Source: Vibrio agarilyticus
GTDB lineage: Bacteria; Pseudomonadota; Gammaproteobacteria; Enterobacterales; Vibrionaceae
Assembly: GCF_012641465.1 (NCBI RefSeq)
Contig: NZ_JABAIK010000020.1
Span: forward strand, 1-64,000
Reading direction: 5' to 3'
Length of the DNA: 64,000 bases
This document shows, one piece after another, positions 44,945 to 52,982 of the stretch. Each line of letters opens with the position of its first letter. Position 1 is the stretch's first letter. The notes under the pieces were generated by a model that did not search any database, was not told the origin of the DNA, and saw nothing but the letters and a program-made list of their open reading frames with translations. The translations under genes were made by a program, and so were the position numbers.

Positions 44945-45817
44945 TTAAGTTGGTTCTTTCGCACTCGTCACTGCATATTGTTCAAATTTTCCTGTTTGGT
45001 AATCATTCACCGCTTGCTCAATTTCGTCTAGGCTATTCATCACAAAAGGACCATGATGAACGATTGGTTCATTGATTGGTTGACCAGCAAGTAATAAGGC
45101 ACCACTTATCATATTTGATTCTATTTGAATTACATCACCAACGGAAAACTGCGCCAACTGTCCAACTTTAGCCGATTTTCCATCAATTGAAATTTCACCC
45201 TGATATACATAGAGCAGCACGTTAAACTCGTTTGGTAATGTCAGTGTTATCAGCTCATCTTTTGCACCATTCCAATCTAGCACGGTCGCCTCAACGCCGC
45301 TTTGTCGCAAACCTGTTTGATACTGCTCACCAGCAATCGTAACACTGCCGGTGAGAAGGCGCATGGTCCCTTGCTGAGTAACGGTTCGTTCTACTATTTG
45401 GTCGCTGGGCAACTCAAAGTAGTGTGCAGGCTGCTTTTTATTGCGCGCTGGTTGGTTGATCCAGATCTGAAATCCATGCAACGCCCCTCTATCCATCATG
45501 GGCATTTCACTGTGTATGACACCACGGCCAGCCGCCATCCATTGTGCGCCGCCAGCTTTAAGTTCACCAACGTTACCCATAGAATCACGATGTTGGAAAT
45601 GCCCTTCTAACATATAGGTTAAGGTTTCAATTCCACGGTGAGGATGAGGAGGGAAACCACCAATATAATCATCCCTATGAGTAGACTTAAACTCATCAAT
45701 CATTAGAAAAGGTGAAAACGCAGTATCGTTAAAGCCAGGTATTCGATGTATTTTAACGCCAGCGCCATCGGAAGCCGGGTGCGCGTTGATTAACTTGGTG
45801 ATATGACGTGTTTTCAT
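44945..45817 (-). CDS. pirin-family protein
   Basis: A 290-residue bicupin. The N-terminal pirin domain has the metal ligands in HPHRGIETLTYMLEG and GRGVIHSEMP, and the second cupin domain (QTGLRQSGVEATVLDW to LLAGQPI) is near the C-terminus. The phrase NEPIVHHGPFVMNS is typical. Bacterial pirins include quercetinases and redox sensors; the precise role is not predictable. Single gene, promoter side facing the 46-kb cluster. Confidence 0.95.
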   Translation of the reverse strand: MKTRHITKLINAHPASDGAGVKIHRIPGFNDTAFSPFLMIDEFKSTHRDDYIGGFPPHPHRGIETLTYMLEGHFQHRDSMGNVGELKAGGAQWMAAGRGVIHSEMPMMDRGALHGFQIWINQPARNKKQPAHYFELPSDQIVERTVTQQGTMRLLTGSVTIAGEQYQTGLRQSGVEATVLDWNGAKDELITLTLPNEFNVLLYVYQGEISIDGKSAKVGQLAQFSVGDVIQIESNMISGALLLAGQPINEPIVHHGPFVMNSLDEIEQAVNDYQTGKFEQYAVTSAKEPT

Positions 45818-45958
45818 TGTTCACTCCTTAGATTGATGATGCCGTGTGAGTTTCAATACGTTTCTCATTAGGATTTATCAGGTTAATCATTCGAGATAAC
45901 TTATCGATTAAACCTAGGTTAGATCATGAAGTGAACAAATAGACCCTATGAAATGTGA

Positions 45959-45989
45959 CCATCTCATTCAGTAAAATTGAATGAGATGG
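45959..45989 (-). terminator. strong hairpin after the small gene at 46000
   Basis: CCATCTCATTCA and TGAATGAGATGG form a perfect 12-bp stem with a seven-base loop, 10 bases beyond the stop codon of the minus-strand gene. There is no long T-run, so it may be an intrinsic terminator of low efficiency or an mRNA-end stabiliser. Confidence 0.5.
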
Positions 45990-45999
45990 GGTGCAGACA

Positions 46000-46221
46000 T
46001 CACACCCTAAATTCGACCACCTTAGGATGACGTGGCGTAGCCATCTCATGATAAATGTCATCAAGATATTGGACGAGTTTCGATTCACAAAGATCTGATG
46101 GGATCACCACATCATAAATTCGTGATCGCATCCCTACTTCGGAAATGGAAAACAGTTGCCATTCATCATAGTGCCGCACTACTACCATGCGCTTACCAAA
46201 TACATTGAAATTTTTGGTCAT
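46000..46221 (-). CDS. small conserved-looking protein of unknown function
   Basis: A 73-residue cytoplasmic protein without membrane segment (begins MTKNFNVFGKRMVVVRHYDEW, ends PRHPKVVEFRV). The alternation of charged and hydrophobic residues suggests a compact alpha/beta domain. Similar short proteins occur in gamma-proteobacteria as domains of unknown function; I cannot name one safely. It has its own hairpin downstream and a palindromic repeat just upstream. Confidence 0.65.
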   Translation of the reverse strand: MTKNFNVFGKRMVVVRHYDEWQLFSISEVGMRSRIYDVVIPSDLCESKLVQYLDDIYHEMATPRHPKVVEFRV

Positions 46222-46229
46222 AATTTACC

Positions 46230-46355
46230 TATACCCAAACAACTTGAAGATGCAGGTAGGCGACCAGCGAACAAAGCCTCTGAGCATAGATAACTATGTG
46301 ATGAGGTTTGTGAGTGCCCGTCAACACCACTGCAACTTCAAGTAGGACGGGTATA
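46230..46355. repeat. TATACCC intergenic palindromic repeat (short subtype)
   Basis: A clean 126-bp copy from TATACCCAAACAACTTGAAG to CTTCAAGTAGGACGGGTATA, nearly identical to the copy at 10715-10841. It separates two minus-strand genes. Confidence 0.92.
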
Positions 46356-46392
46356 TGTTGCCTCTACGCCCGCATGTCTGTTTTCGTTCTTA

Positions 46393-46962
46393 TCACTCAA
46401 AACGTGACTGATAAGCGTGCTGTAACGCTTTATATGACGAGAGTTCTCGATCGTTTTCAGTCAAACCAAATTGTTTCGCCAATTCGACCAACGCCTTCCG
46501 ATAGTCCTCGAGACGCGATTCATCATCCGTCATGATCGCAAATTCTGCGAACTCACCGATCCCTTCAAGCGAATCTAAAGTAATGTGAAACTCACCAAGG
46601 AAATAAATGCTACGCGTTTTTTGCGCAGTCATAACCAATTGATACCCCATTGTCTCCAACATCGAACGCGCACTAAGGGCATCGCTGATATTCACCGCCT
46701 GACAACGGTCAGGTTCTGGCCCCTTAACAATCCAAAGTAAAATACCCGATGGCTGCATTTGGCGAATAACGATACTTTTATTTTGCTCCCTCAGCGCAAA
46801 TGATGGACTATCAAAATGCCAATCGGTTTCAAGATTATTTTCAACCATAACCTCATAGGGAAAACGTTGAAGCACAGCAAGAAAGTCGTTTTTTGAGGTG
46901 AGGCGATACTTTAATTCAACTTCAAATCGCCCTTTAAAATGGTCTTGGCTCACATCTATCAC
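46393..46962 (-). CDS. CYTH-domain protein (class IV adenylate cyclase-like)
   Basis: A 189-residue protein with the N-terminal ExExK signature (E14-V-E16-L-K18), followed by strands with the basic residues expected to bind a triphosphate (ALREQNKSIVIRQ, LLWIVKGPE) and the acidic HITLDSLEGIGEFAEFA near the end. It resembles CyaB/thermostable class IV cyclases and triphosphatases; which activity it has cannot be told. Single minus-strand gene. Confidence 0.88.
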   Translation of the reverse strand: MIDVSQDHFKGRFEVELKYRLTSKNDFLAVLQRFPYEVMVENNLETDWHFDSPSFALREQNKSIVIRQMQPSGILLWIVKGPEPDRCQAVNISDALSARSMLETMGYQLVMTAQKTRSIYFLGEFHITLDSLEGIGEFAEFAIMTDDESRLEDYRKALVELAKQFGLTENDRELSSYKALQHAYQSRFE

Positions 46963-47020
46963 TCTAATTAATTCAATATTTCATCGTCACCTCAAGATGC
47001 GTGATTCATCCAGAGTGACT

Positions 47021-47070
47021 GGTACCCAAACAGCTTGGAAAAACGCTGCAATTTCAAGTGGGCTGGTCTC
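47021..47070. repeat. internally deleted palindromic repeat
   Basis: GGTACCCAAACAGCTTGG is joined directly to GCTGCAATTTCAAGTGGGC: outer left arm plus outer right arm, without the centre. It sits upstream of the CYTH gene. Confidence 0.5.
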
Positions 47071-47143
47071 TCAGTGTACTCTTAACCACTGCCACTTTGT
47101 AGTACACAGGTCTCATTCAGCCACTCACTAATACGGGCCGTTT

Positions 47144-47297
47144 TATACCCAAACAACTTGGCGTTGCAAATAGGCGGCAAACGAGCAAAGCCTCTGCGCA
47201 CTTCGTGAACAAAGACGAACTATCTGATGAGGCCATATATGGCTAACTCCCTAATTTTTAATCAAAAAGTTCTGCAACTTCAATTGGAAAGGGTGTA
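47144..47297. repeat. TATACCC intergenic palindromic repeat (longest subtype)
   Basis: Runs from TATACCCAAACAACTTGGCG to CTTCAATTGGAAAGGGTGTA, with both length insertions (CTTCGTGAACA and CCCTAATTTTTAATC). It fills most of the gap between the CYTH gene and the endonuclease-family lipoprotein gene; no gene is seen in the rest of that gap. Confidence 0.85.
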
Positions 47298-47498
47298 GTA
47301 ACACCTTTGATGCGAGGTACTAGGCTACCTGCCTAGAATTATTTAGATATGTGAACGTAGCTAATGATTCGTTACAGAAAGTTTTATAAAAATGATTCCT
47401 TTTTAAGCAAACGATTCCAGCAAACGTTTACATTACCTCTTTTTATAAATTATCATGCGACGCCCTTAATGGATGGGCGGTTTGTATTTGAGATATTT

Positions 47499-48911
47499 AT
47501 GAAAACAAAACTTTTAGCAACCCTAATCGCTTCTGCCCTTTTAGTGGGTTGTAACTCTAACGATGCTGAGCAAACGCCTGAACAGGTAAAATTCGCCTCA
47601 TTTAACGTCTCTTTTGCCCATGACGGTGGCGCCACAGCCGACTACGATCAAAGCTATGATCAATGGGTTCAATACATGAGCTATACCCTTGATCAGCAAA
47701 ATGAATTTATCGCGGAATGGAAAGAAAATAATAACGAAGGTGTCAATAATGGCTACCCGAATGAAAACATTGCTGAGCGCATCATTCAAATTCGTAATAT
47801 TGCCGCTATCATTCAAAAAAATCGCCCTGATGTTCTGCTACTGACCGAATTCAATAACGATGGCACCGGCAGCGATTACGCCGCACTCCAAGGCTTCCAG
47901 AAGAACTATCTATCAGTGCCGCAAAGTTTAAATAGTGTCGACGGTGGTGACCTACTAGAACCAATCCATTACCCATTTGTGCAAAACTACGCGACCAATA
48001 CGGGCCTGCACTCAGAGATGGATCTGAATAACGATGGCAAAATTGAGCCAAGCAATCCAGACGATGCCATGGGATTTGGTTTCTACCATGGTCACTACGC
48101 CTTTGCATTGATGTCAAAATATGAAATCGACACAGCAAACACGCGTACCTTCCAACACTTTAAGCGCAAAGATCTGCCAGGTGCGGTGAACCCAGAAATC
48201 AACGTATGTGATGGTTCAAAAGAGATCCCTGAAGGCATGGCGTGTGGTGATACTTGGTTTAGCGCTGATGAATGGAATGTCATTCCTATGTCGTCAAAAA
48301 ACCACGTTGATGCACCTATCATCATTCCTAACAAAGACGGTAACAAAGTGATTCACGCTCTGTTGGCTCACCCAACACCAATGGGCTTTAACACGGTAAG
48401 TGATAACAACAAACACCGCAACAGCGACGAGAACCGTTTCTGGCACGAATACATCAAGGGTGGCGAAACCATCTATGATGATGCTGGCACACAAGGTGGC
48501 TTTACTGGTGAAAGTTTTGTCATCATGGGTGATTTGAACGCCGATGCAGAATTTGGCGATGCCACCGATGCGCGCTTTGACGGCGTTTATGAATTGATGA
48601 ACGACTCACGCGTTCATCAAGCGGTTGCACACGTTGGCCATGAATTTACACCAGAATCTACTGGCGCGGTTGCTGAAAACAACGACAAAGGCCACCCATA
48701 CCCAGAAGCGCGCACCGCAGTGTTTGGCAGCCGCGTTGACTACGCAGTCCCTTCTGCCGACCTTGAAGTATTGAATACAGGTGTTTACTGGCAAGCAGAA
48801 AATGAAGAAGGCCGCTTACTGTTTAACGACTCTCGTATTGGTAAGTACGGTAACAGTAAAGAAGTTTCATCTGATCACCGCTTTGTTTGGTCAACGGTTA
48901 AAGTGAACTAA
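47499..48911 (+). CDS. secreted endonuclease/exonuclease/phosphatase-family lipoprotein
   Basis: A 470-residue exported protein. A lipoprotein signal ends in the lipobox LLVGC, so it is probably anchored to a membrane. The EEP catalytic motifs are visible: FASFNVSF at the start, the metal-binding glutamate in DVLLLTEFN, VIMGDLNAD and the final SSDHRFVWS. Such secreted EEP proteins act as phosphodiesterases, phosphatases or nucleases, often scavenging phosphate. The frame extends 45 residues upstream, but the ATG at 47499 is the start that gives a signal peptide. It is followed by a repeat and a terminator. Confidence 0.9.
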   Translation: MKTKLLATLIASALLVGCNSNDAEQTPEQVKFASFNVSFAHDGGATADYDQSYDQWVQYMSYTLDQQNEFIAEWKENNNEGVNNGYPNENIAERIIQIRNIAAIIQKNRPDVLLLTEFNNDGTGSDYAALQGFQKNYLSVPQSLNSVDGGDLLEPIHYPFVQNYATNTGLHSEMDLNNDGKIEPSNPDDAMGFGFYHGHYAFALMSKYEIDTANTRTFQHFKRKDLPGAVNPEINVCDGSKEIPEGMACGDTWFSADEWNVIPMSSKNHVDAPIIIPNKDGNKVIHALLAHPTPMGFNTVSDNNKHRNSDENRFWHEYIKGGETIYDDAGTQGGFTGESFVIMGDLNADAEFGDATDARFDGVYELMNDSRVHQAVAHVGHEFTPESTGAVAENNDKGHPYPEARTAVFGSRVDYAVPSADLEVLNTGVYWQAENEEGRLLFNDSRIGKYGNSKEVSSDHRFVWSTVKVN

Positions 48912-48912
48912 G

Positions 48913-49053
48913 TATACCCAAACGACTTGAAGTTGCAGGTAGGTGGCAAATGCGCAAAACCTCTAAACATAGGCAAACTATGTGATGAGATTTGCGGAAG
49001 CCAACCCCTGACTTTGTAATGCAAAGCCCTGCAGCTTCAATTAGAAAGGATAT
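48913..49053. repeat. TATACCC intergenic palindromic repeat
   Basis: Begins two bases after the stop codon of the EEP gene (TATACCCAAACGACTTGAAG) and ends GCTTCAATTAGAAAGGATAT. It carries the right-half insertion (CCCTGACTTTGTAATGCAAAG). Confidence 0.85.
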
Positions 49054-49086
49054 TGCAATACAACCACAAAGTTTGTAGTTGTTTCA

Positions 49087-49113
49087 TTCAGTGCCCACTT
49101 GGGCACTGAATTT
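49087..49113 (+). terminator. rho-independent-like terminator
   Basis: TTCAGTGCCCA and TGGGCACTGAA form a near-perfect stem followed by TTTA. It lies about 175 bases beyond the EEP gene stop, past the repeat. Confidence 0.65.
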
Positions 49114-49372
49114 ACGACACTCCTCACAAAGACCATCCACCTTCCTAACGTGAGCAAAGCCACAAATTACAAAGTTAACATACGCTTTGAATTATGCACT
49201 TTATGTGAATTTATAGCACATTATATTGCGCCACAACCCCATCATCACTATATAATTATTCACCTAACTTCACCCGTTACTTTCTAAAATCATTAAGATC
49301 AGACAAATAAGCAGATTGATTTATTGTTCAAGTTACATAATATAGAATCATTGTCATGATTAGGTGCTGCAA

Positions 49373-49507
49373 ATGCATATTCAAATCCAAAATAAATTTG
49401 ATTATAAACAAGCAATTTGCTGCGCTTTCTCTACTATTACGGCAGTTACCGTAATCGGATTCTATAAATTAACTCGTCATGCACTCAGTGAATGGTGCAA
49501 CGAGTAG
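49373..49507 (+). CDS. putative 44-residue membrane microprotein
   Basis: An open frame preceded by AGG, with a single hydrophobic stretch (AICCAFSTITAVTVIGFY) flanked by charged ends (MHIQIQNKFDYKQ and RHALSEWCNE). It sits alone in the 1.1-kb region between the EEP gene and iadA. It has the shape of a single-pass microprotein; there is no family evidence. Confidence 0.4.
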   Translation: MHIQIQNKFDYKQAICCAFSTITAVTVIGFYKLTRHALSEWCNE

Positions 49508-49615
49508 CCCTCCTCTCCTAAGAAATCGATATGATTTATCGGTACGATATTTCACCGAACGCTATTTTATCTAAACAATACAAATAGACTGATGAGTTGC
49601 AACAAATCCGTCGCC

Positions 49616-49765
49616 TGAACCCAAATAACTTGGAATTACGGGTAAGTTACAGATAAGTGGCAAGCCAGCAAAGCCTTCTAGCATGAACGACTATGTGATG
49701 AGCTTTGCGCTAGCGAACCCTTTACGTTGCCCCCCGCACCGCAGTTTCAAGTAGTAAGGGAATAT
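49616..49765. repeat. TATACCC intergenic palindromic repeat, diverged
   Basis: Runs from GAACCCAAATAACTTGGAAT to GTTTCAAGTAGTAAGGGAATAT, with GACTATGTGATGAGCTTTGCG in the middle. One of the most diverged full-length copies. Confidence 0.7.
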
Positions 49766-49840
49766 GTATCGTTAAGTTATACAGCGTAAGAATATTGTTA
49801 CCCAATTTTAATTATCGATATATCAGAATAAGCCAAGTTT

Positions 49841-49880
49841 TTCCCTCTCTTTGGTTATGACACGTAACCAAAGAAGGGAA
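49841..49880. other. large imperfect hairpin upstream of iadA
   Basis: TTCCCTCTCTTTGGTTA and TAACCAAAGAAGGGAA form a 16-17 bp stem with one bulge around a seven-base loop. No T-run follows in either direction. It may be a terminator remnant, an RNA stability element or a leader structure. The remaining 180 bases to iadA hold no gene and only promoter-like AT-rich sequence. Confidence 0.5.
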
Positions 49881-50060
49881 ATAAGATTAATTAACTTCGC
49901 TTAAATCAACATGCCTAATATATTGACATGATAACGAGTATTTTCATTAGACATGCCACTCATCTTAAGCAGTCATGGGGAATGCTCATTACACTAGTCG
50001 AATAATAATTGGGTATACACTATCACAGCGATCCTTTCGCTCATTTTTGAGGGCGTTGCA

Positions 50061-51191
50061 ATGCTGCGCATCATTAAAAATGTTCAGGTGTTTACACCAG
50101 AACCTCATTCACTGTGTGATGTTGTCATTACTGATAAACGAGTGCATTCTTTGAAGCCTATAAATAGCACTCACCCACCTTACGCTGATATCTACGATGG
50201 CAAAGGCGCATATTTAGTCCCTGGATTTATTGATGTATTAACTCATATTGTTGGTGGCGGCGGCGAAGGTGGGTTTGGTAATCGAACTCTCGAAATAACA
50301 GCGCAAGAGATGCTGCGCGCTGGCGTCACAACCGCGGTTGGCGCACTTGGTACCGATGCTGTCACACGTTCGCTTGCCAATTTGCTTGGAAAAAGTCGAG
50401 AACTGCAAGCTAAAGGCATAAGTTGCTATTTCTATTCTGGATCTTACCACTTGCCGCTTCGCACTCTTACCCCGTCACTTGAAGAAGATCTGATTTACAT
50501 ACCTGAAATATTAGGCGTTGGTGAGTTAGCTTTATCAGATCACCGAGGTTCCGTGGTTCACTTTGATGACCTACTTCATATCGGTCGTACAGTGCGCACC
50601 TCGGCCAATCTTGCAGGCAAAAAAGGCATCGTTTTTTGCCATCTTGGTGATGGCAAAGAAGAATTATCTTTACTCACTCAAATCATTGAACAAACGGAAA
50701 TAACGGCCGAATATTTCCTTCCAACCCACATCAATCGCAACCCCAACCTCTTCCAAACAGGTCTCAATTTCGCATTGGACGGTGGCTACATTGATTTTAC
50801 GACCAGTACCAATGCCGGGTTAATTGAAGATGGTGAAGTACCATCCCCACAAGCGTTGCAGCGTGCATTAAACGCTGGTGTTCATATTAATCACATCACG
50901 TTTAGCTCGGATGCGAATGCCAGTCTGCCGAGATTTTCCGCTTCGGGTGAGGTAATCGGCGTTGACAGTGGCCGCATTAGTTCACTATTTGAAGCCGTTC
51001 GTAATGCGGTTTTATCTTGTGATATTCCGCTTGAAATCGCGTTGCGCTGTATCACGAGCAACCCTGCAGCACGTTTAGGATTACCCCATAAAGGCCATAT
51101 CGAATACGGATTCGATGCCGATTTTGTTCTTCTTGACCCCAACTCACTTGAAATTCAACAAGTTTGGAGCCAAGGCATCGCTCGAATCTAG
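50061..51191 (+). CDS. isoaspartyl dipeptidase IadA
   Basis: A 376-residue zinc amidohydrolase that removes isoaspartyl residues from damaged peptides. The segments PGFID...THIVGGGGEGG, SGSYHLP, SDHRG, the lysine region AGKKGIVFCHLGDG, LPTHINRNPNLF and TFSSDANAS follow E. coli IadA. One key difference: the metal-binding HxH of IadA (FIDQHVH) is here FIDVLTH, so the first histidine is Leu60 while H62 is kept. Other metal and substrate residues (E69, the PTH histidine, the SSD aspartate) look conserved. The active site may bind metal differently or be weakened. Start ATG after GAGGG. It pairs with the YfcC carrier. Confidence 0.9.
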   Translation: MLRIIKNVQVFTPEPHSLCDVVITDKRVHSLKPINSTHPPYADIYDGKGAYLVPGFIDVLTHIVGGGGEGGFGNRTLEITAQEMLRAGVTTAVGALGTDAVTRSLANLLGKSRELQAKGISCYFYSGSYHLPLRTLTPSLEEDLIYIPEILGVGELALSDHRGSVVHFDDLLHIGRTVRTSANLAGKKGIVFCHLGDGKEELSLLTQIIEQTEITAEYFLPTHINRNPNLFQTGLNFALDGGYIDFTTSTNAGLIEDGEVPSPQALQRALNAGVHINHITFSSDANASLPRFSASGEVIGVDSGRISSLFEAVRNAVLSCDIPLEIALRCITSNPAARLGLPHKGHIEYGFDADFVLLDPNSLEIQQVWSQGIARI

Positions 51192-51300
51192 CAGCTTCGC
51201 TTTTGCGGAGCGTATTAGCCGTGCTTAACGCATTGAAAGAAAAATGTCTTTCTGCATAGCAAGCGCAAGGTCCATTTTATTGCAAATAGGAAGCAAATAT

Positions 51301-52782
51301 ATGAGTACACACTCTGTGACACAATCGGCCAAAGCCACTAAGAAATGGCAGTTTAAAATGCCCACCGTCTACACCTTGCTATTTTTTATCACAGCCTTAG
51401 TCGTCGTCCTTACATGGTTTGTTCCTGCGGGAAAATACGATTATCGCACCGCCAATTCCAATGTACTTATTGAAGGATCTGAGGTTGCCAATTACGCAGG
51501 AGGAGAACGTTTATTACCCATTCCTGGTTCCTACACCGAACTGGAAAGTAACCCACAGAACGTCATTGATCTGCTCGCAGCTCCTTTGACTGGGTTTAGT
51601 GAAGCAAGCTCGATTATTCTTTTCGTTTTAATGATCGGTGGTTTTTTAAGCGTCACCATCAAATCTGGCGCGATGGATGCAGCGGTTTATGCTATATCGC
51701 AACGCTTTGCTGGCCGAGAGCAGTGGCTGATCCCGATTTTAATATTTATTCTTGCGGTAGGCGGAACGACTTACGGAATGAGTGAGGAAACCGTCAGTCT
51801 ATGGGTGATCCTATTGCCGTTTTTTATCGCCGCAGGCTACGACCGACTCGTCGTTGCCGGTATGATTCTACTTGGCAGTGGCATAGGTGTCGCGACCAGT
51901 ACCGTTAACCCCTTTGCTACTGGTGTAGCATCGCGTTTTGCGGAAATTCAACTCGGTGACGGTATTTTACTACGCTTGTTTACATTCGCCGTTTTTTACC
52001 TTATCACCTGCGTTTTTATCATGAGATACGCAGCAAAAGTAAAAGCAAATCCCAAGCATTCGCTTCTTGCAGACATTACTTTTAATGACCAATTTTCTCA
52101 AACGCCGAAAGCCATAGAGTTCACGGGCCGCCATCGTTTAACTATGACGGTGTTTTTTGGTGCTTTTGCATTGATGATTTACGGTGTTGTGCCATGGGAA
52201 GATATTGGTGTCACCTTTGTTCCTGCTTTAAATTGGTGGTTACAAGAAATCTCTATCGTCTATCTCACCGCGGCGATTATTATCGGCTTGATTAATCGCA
52301 TGTCTGAAAGTGAATTTGTCTCCACGTTCGTTGCTGGCTGTAAAGATATGATGGGCGTTGCGATGGTGATTGCCGTTGCAAAAGGCATCAATGTCGTAAT
52401 GAACGACGCTAACATCACGGACACCATACTGAGCTGGGCAGAGAGTGCTGTCGTTGGTTTAGACAGCGGCGTTTTTGCTGTGACCAGCTATCTCGCGCAT
52501 CTTGTTTTAGCGTTTTTCATTCCTTCAAGTTCTGGCTTAGCTACTGTTTCTATGCCTTTGATGGGCCCGATGAGCGACTTTGCTGGAGTGAACCGCGACA
52601 TTGTCGTCACCACCTATCAACTGGGCTCCGGATGGATAAATCTGTTTGCACCAACCGCCGCAACCGTCGTCGCTGGGCTTGCAATGGCTAATATCCCTTA
52701 TGGTCGCTTCTTTAAATGGGTGATTCCATACATTAGCGCAGTATTCATCGGTTCATGTGTGATTTTATATATCGCTGCATAA
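51301..52782 (+). CDS. YfcC-family carrier (peptide/amino-acid or dicarboxylate type)
   Basis: A 493-residue membrane protein with about 12 hydrophobic segments, of the YfcC/DcuC-like ion transporter group. It begins with TVYTLLFFITALVVVLTWFVPAGKYDY and contains GMSEETVSLWVILLPFF, TVNPFATGVASRFA and FFIPSSSGLATVSMPLMGP. It follows iadA by about 110 bases on the same strand; in several bacteria such carriers sit beside dipeptidases, so uptake of dipeptides or their products is likely. The start is set at the ATG after AGGAAGCAAATAT; the frame upstream has no support. Confidence 0.85.
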   Translation: MSTHSVTQSAKATKKWQFKMPTVYTLLFFITALVVVLTWFVPAGKYDYRTANSNVLIEGSEVANYAGGERLLPIPGSYTELESNPQNVIDLLAAPLTGFSEASSIILFVLMIGGFLSVTIKSGAMDAAVYAISQRFAGREQWLIPILIFILAVGGTTYGMSEETVSLWVILLPFFIAAGYDRLVVAGMILLGSGIGVATSTVNPFATGVASRFAEIQLGDGILLRLFTFAVFYLITCVFIMRYAAKVKANPKHSLLADITFNDQFSQTPKAIEFTGRHRLTMTVFFGAFALMIYGVVPWEDIGVTFVPALNWWLQEISIVYLTAAIIIGLINRMSESEFVSTFVAGCKDMMGVAMVIAVAKGINVVMNDANITDTILSWAESAVVGLDSGVFAVTSYLAHLVLAFFIPSSSGLATVSMPLMGPMSDFAGVNRDIVVTTYQLGSGWINLFAPTAATVVAGLAMANIPYGRFFKWVIPYISAVFIGSCVILYIAA

Positions 52783-52982
52783 GTTTTATCTTCTCTTTCT
52801 CAGCGCACTTAGCCATTGAGTTAACGTGCGCTGCCTCTTCTCTGTCTCAACCCCACTCGCAACAATCAGACTGGCTCAAATGCTTTACCTTTTAACATTA
52901 TGCAACTAAGTTAGTAATAGTCATATTCGGAACGCAGTTCTGAACAAGGAATGGTGATAAGCGCAAAACTGGATGTGATGCG

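Noticed and set aside
49099-49287. 62-codon plus-strand open frame after the terminator downstream of the EEP gene
   Set aside because: It begins inside the terminator stem, has no ribosome site, and the His/Pro-rich end does not look like a real protein.
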